Shown here one piece after another: positions 30,835 to 36,195 of a DNA stretch of 36,195 nucleotides. How positions within the stretch are numbered: position 1 is the stretch's first letter; the number at the start of each line of letters is the position of its first letter. The translations under genes and the position numbers were made by a program. Below the pieces are notes generated by a model. The model had not been told where the DNA came from. It ran no database searches and saw nothing but the letters and a program-made list of their open reading frames with translations. Location of the stretch: positions 1 through 36,195 of the forward strand of contig CAAEIM010000128.1 of NCBI GenBank assembly GCA_900755995.1. Reading direction: 5' to 3'. The DNA is from Clostridia bacterium. GTDB lineage: Bacteria; Bacillota; Clostridia; Oscillospirales; Acutalibacteraceae.

Positions 30835-32385
30835 GTTTTCTGCTTTTTTGTCGTCTGTTGCACTGCTTGTTGTATTGTTGTTGACAGAATCTGTGTTGTT
30901 TGTCATTATTGCACCCACATATTCCCGAATTTCAGACAATTCTGCTCTATAGTTTACAGTAACTAAGTCACTAACAAAATTGGTGAAATTAAAATACAAG
31001 CCAAGAAGGATTGTATCACTATTGTCAGAATTGGGGATTGCTACAATAACATTAATTTTCCCTGTGCTGTTAGGCTTGATTTCATATGCATCTCGACTCA
31101 GATAGTAATTGTATTTTTCGCCGTGCTCCTCGTCCGAAGTGTAGTACGCAATCGGAGCAACTTCCTGGTGGTCAAGTGTTCCATCGTAATTATAGTAGAT
31201 TGAGCTTGCATCAAATAATGAAAATGTGATGGATTCGCCGGTTATTCCGGAGTTATTAACCTCAACGGTGAAGTCGTAAAAAGAAACGTCTTTATAATCT
31301 TCCGCACTGAGCATTGTTTCGGTATCTTTTGAAAGTTTTTCGCAGACGCTCTTAACGTCTGCTATTTTAATATCGGTAATTTTTACAGTGCCAAAGTCTG
31401 TGGTTACATCGTCAAATAAATATGCTTCAATATGGGAACTCGGCTTAAAAAATGAAATTGTTCCGAAGTTTCCATTGGGCATAGTGTAATTATAATTAAT
31501 ACTAAAAGACAGGCTGTCAAACGCTGATTGGATACGGGTATAAAATTTGAAGTCCTTTTTGCTGTTCGGCTCAATGGAAATGCTTGTCGGATTGCCGGAA
31601 ACTTCATAATTTGAGCAGTCATAGTTTGATGTTTCACTGTTCGCAGAAACATTGAAATCATAGTCAGAAACTACAAAATCCCTGTCGGTTGTATTTTCAA
31701 AGGTAAATTCAAGCACATATGTACTCGGAAAAGAATAGGAAGAATAATAATCGTCGCTGATAATGTCGTCAGTAATATCTTGAATTTCGGGTGATATGCT
31801 TTTGAGCGTAACCTTGCCAAATTCAGTGTTTGCAGTCTGACCTATCCTGTAATTGTTGCTGTCAAAGATATAATCGCCGCTGACAGAACCCTTGGGCTGA
31901 TTATTGATAACGGCGGATATTGTCATAATTGCTCCGCCTGCAAGTATGACAGCGGCTAATATGCAGGATATAGTAATTTCTGCCGCCTTCCCTCTTTTCT
32001 TTGGCGGTGCAGGAACAGGGCGGTTGACAGGTGCAGCCTGAAACGGATTTTGAAATTGCGGGTTAGCCTGCGCTCCGCTGATATTCTGTCCGGAACCCAT
32101 AGGCTGCGGATTATTAGCCTGCTGATTAAAATTCATAGGCTGAGGATTGTTAATCCGTTGTGCAAAGCTTGTATTTTGCTGAGTATTAATTTGCGGATTG
32201 CTGATTTGCTGTCCAAAGTTTGCAGAGTATGGATTGTCAGTCTGCTGATTTAAATTTATATCGGGCGAGGTTTTTTCGGCAGAATTTTGCGGAAATCCGT
32301 CTTTTGTCTGCTCAGGCTCAAGATGCGCTCCGCACATTGTGCAAAAATTGCCTTCTGATTCAAAGCCACAGTTTTTACATTTCAT
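30832..32385 (-). CDS. zinc-ribbon, single-membrane-span protein with extracellular beta domain
   Basis: This is a 517-aa protein. Residues 1-20 form a zinc ribbon (CKNC at 3-6, CTMC at 15-18). Residues about 25-130 are low complexity, rich in Asn, Gln and Pro (NNPQPM, NQQ), probably disordered. One membrane helix lies at about 137-160 (ILAAVILAGGAIMTI). The outer part (165-500) has two similar beta domains, each opening near 'FGKVTLKSI' or 'FGTVKITDI', a pattern seen in DUF4352-like domains. This cytoplasmic zinc ribbon plus extracellular domain layout is common in Firmicutes. No function can be assigned. The start follows AGGAG. Confidence 0.78.
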   Translation of the reverse strand: MKCKNCGFESEGNFCTMCGAHLEPEQTKDGFPQNSAEKTSPDINLNQQTDNPYSANFGQQISNPQINTQQNTSFAQRINNPQPMNFNQQANNPQPMGSGQNISGAQANPQFQNPFQAAPVNRPVPAPPKKRGKAAEITISCILAAVILAGGAIMTISAVINNQPKGSVSGDYIFDSNNYRIGQTANTEFGKVTLKSISPEIQDITDDIISDDYYSSYSFPSTYVLEFTFENTTDRDFVVSDYDFNVSANSETSNYDCSNYEVSGNPTSISIEPNSKKDFKFYTRIQSAFDSLSFSINYNYTMPNGNFGTISFFKPSSHIEAYLFDDVTTDFGTVKITDIKIADVKSVCEKLSKDTETMLSAEDYKDVSFYDFTVEVNNSGITGESITFSLFDASSIYYNYDGTLDHQEVAPIAYYTSDEEHGEKYNYYLSRDAYEIKPNSTGKINVIVAIPNSDNSDTILLGLYFNFTNFVSDLVTVNYRAELSEIREYVGAIMTNNTDSVNNNTTSSATDDKKAEN

Positions 32386-32422
32386 AATTCTTTACTCCTA
32401 TAAAACAGTATTATATATGGAT

Positions 32423-32451
32423 ATAATAAATCGAAAATAAATAAAAGTCAA
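32423..32451 (-). promoter_or_regulatory. sigma-A promoter of the zinc-ribbon gene
   Basis: On the minus strand TTGACT (plus 32446-32451) and TATTAT (plus 32423-32428) are 17 bases apart and about 40 bases before the start codon. Confidence 0.65.
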
Positions 32452-32493
32452 TGGATTTTGCTAATGTTTTGTCTTTGTTTTACAAAATTATTG

Positions 32494-32522
32494 TTGAAAT
32501 AATTAAGTTTCTGTTGTATAAT
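32494..32522 (+). promoter_or_regulatory. sigma-A promoter of the hydrogenase gene
   Basis: TTGAAA (32494-32499) and a perfect TATAAT (32517-32522) are 17 bases apart, a strong match. It is divergent from the zinc-ribbon gene's promoter. Confidence 0.8.
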
Positions 32523-32534
32523 CTTATTGAAAAG

Positions 32535-32549
32535 TATTGTTGTACAATA
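32535..32549. promoter_or_regulatory. palindrome in the hydrogenase leader, possible operator
   Basis: TATTGT-TGT-ACAATA is a perfect 6-bp inverted repeat just downstream of the predicted transcription start, so a bound repressor would block transcription. It is TTGT...ACAA at its core, loosely like Rex sites, but shorter in spacer than the TTGTnnn(n)..ACAA consensus. Identity of the regulator is not shown. Confidence 0.35.
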
Positions 32550-32585
32550 AAATATATGCAAAACAGTTTAAAGAGGAGTTTTAAT

Positions 32586-34127
32586 ATGAGAGGATTGTAT
32601 TCTTCAAAAACTAAAATTCGTCAGCAGATATTTACCGAGGTAGCCCGATTTGCCTATGAGGGTGGTGACTACTCAAAATTTGAGAGCCTGCCGTATAAGA
32701 TTATTCCGGGTGAAATTTCAACCTACCGTGAAAGTGTATTTCTTGAAAGAGCTATTGTCGGTGAAAGACTGCGCCTTGCGATGGGACTTAACCTGCTGTC
32801 TGCGGATGAACAGGCGCCTATTTCAACGGGTGTTGAGGAAAGTATGATTGATGAAAAGGTGTACGAGCCGCCGCTCATCAATATTATAAAATTTGCCTGC
32901 CACAGCTGTCCGGAAAAGAGAATTTTTGTCAGCAACGGCTGTCAGGGCTGTCTTGAGCACCCCTGCACCGAGGTTTGCCCAAAGGGCGCAATTTCAATAG
33001 TGCACGGCAAATCCTTTATTGACGAGGATAAATGTATTAAGTGCGGAAAGTGCCAGAGCGCCTGCCCGTACAATGCCATCATCAAGCAGGAGCGCCCTTG
33101 TGCGGCTGCCTGCGGAATGAAGGCTATTCACAGTGATGAACACGGCAGAGCAGAAATTGACTATGATAAATGCGTAAGCTGTGGAATGTGCCTTGTAAGC
33201 TGTCCATTCAGCGCAATAGTTGACAAAAGCCAGATTTTCCAGACCATAAAGGCACTGCAGAGCGACACCCCTGTTTATGCTGCGGTTGCCCCTGCGGTTG
33301 CAGGTCAGTTTGCAGGCTTGCCGTCAACAAAAATAAGAAACGCCTTTAAAGCACTGGGCTTTGAAGATGTTGTAGAGGTTGCGGTAGGCGCAGACCTGTG
33401 TACCGTTGAGGAGGCTAAGGACTTTCTTGACGAGGTTCCCGAAAAACAGCCGTTTATGGCTACCTCCTGCTGTCCTGCGTGGAGCGTAATGGCTAAAAAG
33501 ACCTTCCCCGACATTGCCCCCTATATTTCAATGGCGCTCACCCCTATGGTGCTTACAGGCAGACTTACAAAGCAGAACTACCCCGGCTGTCGTGTGGTAT
33601 TTATAGGTCCCTGCGCAGCCAAAAAGCTTGAGGCAAGCCGCAGAAGCATCAGAAGCGACATTGATTTTGTGCTCACCTTTGAGGAGGTTGCGGGAATGTT
33701 TGCCGCAAAAGAGGTTGACTTTGCCGCCCTTGAGGTTGATGATGAGCCGCTCTCATTCTCAAGCGCCGACGGCAGAGGTTTTGCAGTAAGCGGCGGCGTA
33801 GCCAAGGCCGTAGTAAATGCAGTTAAAGAGTTAGCGCCCGACAGAGAAGTCAAGGTGGCAAATGCTCAGGGACTTGATGAGTGTATGAAGCTGCTTAAAT
33901 TGGCAAAGGCAGGCAAGTATGACGGTTATCTGCTTGAGGGAATGGCTTGTCCCGGCGGCTGTGTTGCCGGTGCGGGCACAATAAATGTTCCGGCAAAGTC
34001 GGCATCTGAAAATCTGAAAAGCAAAAAGGACGCTACGTTTGACACCGCCTGCGAATCACCGTATGTGGGTATATTGCCCGAGCTTGAAAATCTTTACAAC
34101 GAATTTTCAAACAAGCATAAAGAATAA
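32586..34127 (+). CDS. monomeric [FeFe] hydrogenase, group B type
   Basis: This is a 513-aa cytoplasmic hydrogenase making or consuming H2. Residues about 100-220 carry multiple Cys clusters for [4Fe-4S] centres (CHSCPEKR, CQGCLEHPCTEVCPKGA, CIKCGKCQSACPYNA, CVSCGMCLVSCPFSA). The H-cluster motifs are TSCCPAW (residues 293-299), IGPCAAKK (Cys 343) and MACPGGC (Cys 455 and 459). The wording of the second and third motifs matches group B rather than the biochemically best known group A (which has MPC and EVMACPGGC..GGGQ). ATG 32586 follows AAGAGGAG; the in-frame start at 32451 lies before the promoter. No maturase gene is in the window. Confidence 0.92.
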   Translation: MRGLYSSKTKIRQQIFTEVARFAYEGGDYSKFESLPYKIIPGEISTYRESVFLERAIVGERLRLAMGLNLLSADEQAPISTGVEESMIDEKVYEPPLINIIKFACHSCPEKRIFVSNGCQGCLEHPCTEVCPKGAISIVHGKSFIDEDKCIKCGKCQSACPYNAIIKQERPCAAACGMKAIHSDEHGRAEIDYDKCVSCGMCLVSCPFSAIVDKSQIFQTIKALQSDTPVYAAVAPAVAGQFAGLPSTKIRNAFKALGFEDVVEVAVGADLCTVEEAKDFLDEVPEKQPFMATSCCPAWSVMAKKTFPDIAPYISMALTPMVLTGRLTKQNYPGCRVVFIGPCAAKKLEASRRSIRSDIDFVLTFEEVAGMFAAKEVDFAALEVDDEPLSFSSADGRGFAVSGGVAKAVVNAVKELAPDREVKVANAQGLDECMKLLKLAKAGKYDGYLLEGMACPGGCVAGAGTINVPAKSASENLKSKKDATFDTACESPYVGILPELENLYNEFSNKHKE

Positions 34128-34137
34128 AAGATAAAGT

Positions 34138-34181
34138 AAAAAGTCTGAAAGATAATTGTCAAAATCTTTCAGACTTTTTTT
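34138..34181. terminator. bidirectional terminator between hydrogenase and DUF1361 genes
   Basis: A 13-bp-plus stem (AAAGTCTGAAAGAT / ATCTTTCAGACTTT) has a T-run on both strands (TTTTTTT on the plus, TTTTTAC on the minus). It serves the two convergent genes. Confidence 0.88.
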
Positions 34182-34183
34182 GT

Positions 34184-34867
34184 TTATGAGCCTTTGCGCT
34201 GAATTATCAGCTTGTAGGCGGCGTATAAGATAAAATAAAGCATTGCCGTGGTCAGGCTGAAAATTAATATAAAATACAAGGAGAAGTGCGTGAGCGATTG
34301 AATTGACGTTTCAATGAGGAATTTTGGGCGAACAATATCCCACGAATTCACCCTTGCGTATCTGCCTATGTAGATTGCAAACGAGCTTAATATGATTGAA
34401 ACCGTACAAAACACTGCGCCTAATGCTCTGCCGAAGCGTTCGTTAATTATTCTGTGGACTATCAGCATTGACATCATTCCGAACAGCACTCCCAAAGAAA
34501 CCGTGACGGCGAGGTTCATAATAAAAAGCCAGCCGTTTACGTTGACTCCCGTACTTTGATATTCGAGAAATACCATATCGTTTAATGATGCAATGTATTT
34601 TAAATCTGTCAGCATATAGGGCGAATTTGGGAAGAACAGCAGCCATATGCATCCGGAAAGCACAGCAGGCAAATTCTTTTTTCTTTCATAAAAATGCTGT
34701 GTAAATAATGCCGCAAACAGTGGAATTACCGCCAGAAAATCATTCCAGATAATATTTGTCCAAGTGTATTCTTTGGTTTTAAAAACATAGATTACAGTTG
34801 AAAATATAATTAAAGTAAATGACAAATAAGCAAATTTTGCGTAATTGCCGAGAAAAATTGATTTCAT
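34184..34867 (-). CDS. DUF1361 multi-pass membrane protein
   Basis: This 227-aa protein has about six hydrophobic segments (residues about 10-29, 44-58, 65-85, 110-135, 145-168, 190-220). The motif CIWLLFFPNSPYMLTDL (about residues 73-89) is the DUF1361 signature, a broadly conserved family of integral membrane proteins of unknown function. The start region has only a weak ribosome binding site (GGGACAACGTTACA) and the promoter is not clear. It is convergent with the hydrogenase and divergent from the YdcF-like gene. No function can be assigned. Confidence 0.8.
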   Translation of the reverse strand: MKSIFLGNYAKFAYLSFTLIIFSTVIYVFKTKEYTWTNIIWNDFLAVIPLFAALFTQHFYERKKNLPAVLSGCIWLLFFPNSPYMLTDLKYIASLNDMVFLEYQSTGVNVNGWLFIMNLAVTVSLGVLFGMMSMLIVHRIINERFGRALGAVFCTVSIILSSFAIYIGRYARVNSWDIVRPKFLIETSIQSLTHFSLYFILIFSLTTAMLYFILYAAYKLIIQRKGS

Positions 34868-34903
34868 TGTAACGTTGTCCCGTATAGTTAAATTTGTTTT
34901 ATG

Positions 34904-34931
34904 TCAGCCAAACGTTGAAATGTTCGGCTGA
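34904..34931. promoter_or_regulatory. inverted repeat in the divergent region of DUF1361 and YdcF-like genes
   Basis: TCAGCCAAACG (34904-34914) and TGTTCGGCTGA (34921-34931) form an 11-bp stem with two wobble/mismatch positions and a six-base loop, upstream of the minus-strand gene. No T-run follows, so it is more likely an operator or mRNA leader than a terminator. Confidence 0.35.
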
Positions 34932-35011
34932 TAATTATTATATGATTAGATTATATCACTCAATTAGATTTTGTGCAAATGTTTTTGCCGTAAGCTGAAA
35001 TTGACTTACGA

Positions 35012-35040
35012 TTGACTTATCCCTGCCGCTGTGCTACAAT
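35012..35040 (+). promoter_or_regulatory. sigma-A promoter of the YdcF-like gene
   Basis: TTGACT (35012-35017) and TACAAT (35035-35040) are 17 bases apart, about 30 bases before the start codon. A second TTGACT at 35001-35006 is part of an 11-base tandem duplication. Confidence 0.75.
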
Positions 35041-35069
35041 AAAATCAGATTTATTTAGGAGAAATGAAG

Positions 35070-35897
35070 ATGGAGAGGAAAAATAAAAATGCCCCTGAAA
35101 TTCTAACCGTCGGGAAGGAAAGTACGGCTTTTAAAATTTTCAGAATTGCACTCACATTAACAGCCGTGTTTTTTCTGCTGTGCTTCATAGCGCCGGTAAT
35201 GACGGGGATTGTAAATATAGGAAATATCAGCGGAGGTGCGCTGTGCCTCTGGATTATATTTGTGTTCGGTACAAGAAATTCATATAATACAGTGAAAAGC
35301 TGGCTGAAAAAACATCTTGTGACTAAAATTTTGCTATATGCCGTGAATTTTTGCTTTGCCGCTTTATTATGTTACGGAATAGCCGTATCGGCGTGTATGA
35401 TTGCCGCCACCGCAGTACAGCCCAAAGCAAATGCAACGGCTGTGGTGCTCGGTGCAGAGGTCAACAGCAGAGGGCCGAGCACAATTTTACGGGGCAGAAT
35501 AAATGCCGCACTCAAGTATCTGAACGAAAATCCCGAAGCCAAGGCAGTGCTTACCGGCGGACAGGGCAGTAACGAGCCTATGAGTGAGGCTCAGGCTATG
35601 TACGATGAGCTTGTAAAGGCAGGGATTTCTCCCGACAGGCTCTATATTGAGGACAGAGCTACTAATACCGATGAAAATATTGAGTATTCAATGGAAATAA
35701 TATATAGGGAGGGGTTAAACCCGGATATAGCGATTGCGACCGACAGCTTTCACCAGCTCAGAGCGCATATAATTGCAGGACAAAAAGAGGTGAGAGGAAG
35801 AGTCGGCTCAATAAACGCCGACACTTTCCCTCCGTTTGTTCCTACATTTGCCGTCCGTGAATGGTTTGCGCTTCCGTATCAGGTTTTATTTCGGTAG
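35070..35897 (+). CDS. YdcF/SanA-like DUF218 membrane protein
   Basis: This 275-aa protein has three hydrophobic segments in its first 115 residues, then a DUF218 domain (about 125-265) opening with TAVVLGAEV, followed by LRGRINAALKYL, VLTGGQGSNEPMSEAQAM, YIEDRATNTDENIEYS and ATDSFHQLRAHIIA. These are the standard DUF218 motifs; SanA and YdcF are linked to envelope permeability and cell-wall processes, though the exact reaction is not known. AGGAG (35057-35061) is only two bases from ATG 35064, so ATG 35070 (eight bases) is the better start. The 3' end overlaps the small convergent ORF. Confidence 0.85.
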   Translation: MERKNKNAPEILTVGKESTAFKIFRIALTLTAVFFLLCFIAPVMTGIVNIGNISGGALCLWIIFVFGTRNSYNTVKSWLKKHLVTKILLYAVNFCFAALLCYGIAVSACMIAATAVQPKANATAVVLGAEVNSRGPSTILRGRINAALKYLNENPEAKAVLTGGQGSNEPMSEAQAMYDELVKAGISPDRLYIEDRATNTDENIEYSMEIIYREGLNPDIAIATDSFHQLRAHIIAGQKEVRGRVGSINADTFPPFVPTFAVREWFALPYQVLFR

Positions 35898-36075
35898 CAA
35901 CTACCTCCGAAATATTTTCGTTTGGCTGATATACAGCGCCTCGCCTTGAATTTAACTCATAAGGAAAAATTTCCGACTCGGTTACATCGACAATGGGAGA
36001 ATGTTCAAAACCATTGTTCCTTGACGGCAGTTCAATAGGATAACGCTCGTTGCGTTTACTTTCTTTTTTATTCAT
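35842..36075 (-). CDS. small hypothetical protein
   Basis: This 77-aa ORF has ATG at 36075 with an AAGGTGG ribosome binding site about seven bases upstream. The product is hydrophilic, polar and acidic (KPDTEAQ, VVDVTESEIF-like pattern), with no membrane segment, signal or known motif. Its 3' end overlaps the convergent YdcF-like gene by 56 bases, which makes it less certain. It lies 52 bases from the partial gene at the right edge and could be in one transcript with it. I have no family assignment. Confidence 0.45.
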   Translation of the reverse strand: MNKKESKRNERYPIELPSRNNGFEHSPIVDVTESEIFPYELNSRRGAVYQPNENISEVVATEIKPDTEAQTIHGRQM

Positions 36076-36078
36076 AAC

Positions 36079-36112
36079 ATAACCACCTTACCTCGAGGTG
36101 GTTATATTTTTT
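36079..36112. promoter_or_regulatory. hairpin that can be a plus-strand terminator or occlude a minus-strand ribosome site
   Basis: A perfect 10-bp stem (ATAACCACCT / AGGTGGTTAT, 36079-36105) has a seven-base loop. On the plus strand it is followed by ATTTTTTG, so it may terminate the YdcF-like transcript. On the minus strand its stem contains the AGGTGG of the small gene's ribosome binding site. Confidence 0.55.
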
Positions 36113-36127
36113 GCAGTTTTTAATAAA

Positions 36128-36195
36128 TTATTTATTTATTTTTAAAGTTTTTATATTTGTAACGGCGTTATCCAGTGCGAGCGCAAAAAGAATAA
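36128..36195 (-). CDS. 3' end of a minus-strand gene cut by the window edge
   Basis: The minus-strand frame is open from the window edge to a TAA at plus 36128-36130, giving a C-terminus that reads like ...ILFALALDNAVTNIKTLKINK. The look of it (a hydrophobic then amphipathic helix, then a basic tail) suggests a real coding end. Only about 22 residues are visible, so no family can be given. It would lie upstream of the small gene at 35842-36075. Confidence 0.4.
   Translation of the reverse strand, partial: ILFALALDNAVTNIKTLKINK

Noticed and set aside
32535..32549. Calling the hydrogenase palindrome a Rex site
   Set aside because: The three-base spacer and flanks do not match the usual site; I list it only as an unidentified palindrome.
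35351..35572. Plus-strand 73-aa frame inside the YdcF-like gene
   Set aside because: It is a frame-shifted shadow of the DUF218 coding sequence without a ribosome binding site.

Overview
The window looks like the chromosome of a strictly anaerobic, gut- or rumen-type Firmicute, most likely a Ruminococcus-like member of the Oscillospiraceae. The evidence is a secreted protein with a C-terminal type I dockerin, a large pyruvate phosphate dikinase, a monomeric [FeFe] hydrogenase, Gram-positive style GGAGG ribosome binding sites, sigma-A promoters, and the clostridial/Bacillus gene order glmU-like, prs, pth, mfd. The taxonomic call is an inference from gene content. I saw no tRNA, rRNA, CRISPR array or insertion sequence.

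Positions 199-10686 are a tightly packed, one-strand phage-type operon. In order it holds terminase small and large subunits, portal, HK97-type prohead protease with a probable nested scaffold, a small decoration-like protein, major capsid protein, two or three head-completion/connector proteins, a small possible tube-fold protein, a 42-residue protein, then a full PBSX/Mu-type baseplate set (LysM protein, gpD-like hub, spike-like protein, gp25-like wedge, baseplate J and tail protein I). No tail sheath, tape-measure protein, tape-measure chaperone, tail fibre, lysis gene, integrase or repressor is visible. The 42-residue protein sits exactly where the tape measure would be. This reads as a headful-packaging capsid joined to a baseplate through almost no tail, and is the most interesting object in the window. 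The left edge of the element may lie outside the window.

Positions 10742-18005 carry accessory genes: a CpXC zinc-finger protein, a coiled-coil protein, two tandem paralogous secreted five-bladed beta-propeller (glycosidase-fold) proteins, a universal-stress-like protein and the dockerin protein. Between the two propeller genes lies a 129-bp imperfect palindrome with about 47-bp inverted arms. Single arms of the same family recur near 12.3 kb and 30.8 kb, which suggests a MITE-like repeat.

Positions 18146-30734 are core genes: ppdK on the minus strand, then on the plus strand a GlmU-like nucleotidyltransferase without the acetyltransferase half, prs, a zinc-ribbon membrane protein, pth, mfd, a foldase-like lipoprotein and a proline-rich surface protein. 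Positions 30832-36195 hold a zinc-ribbon membrane protein (minus), a group-B type [FeFe] hydrogenase (plus), a DUF1361 membrane protein (minus), a YdcF/SanA-like DUF218 protein (plus), a small hypothetical gene and the 3' end of one more gene (both minus). Several genes have recognisable sigma-A promoters and intrinsic terminators, listed individually.
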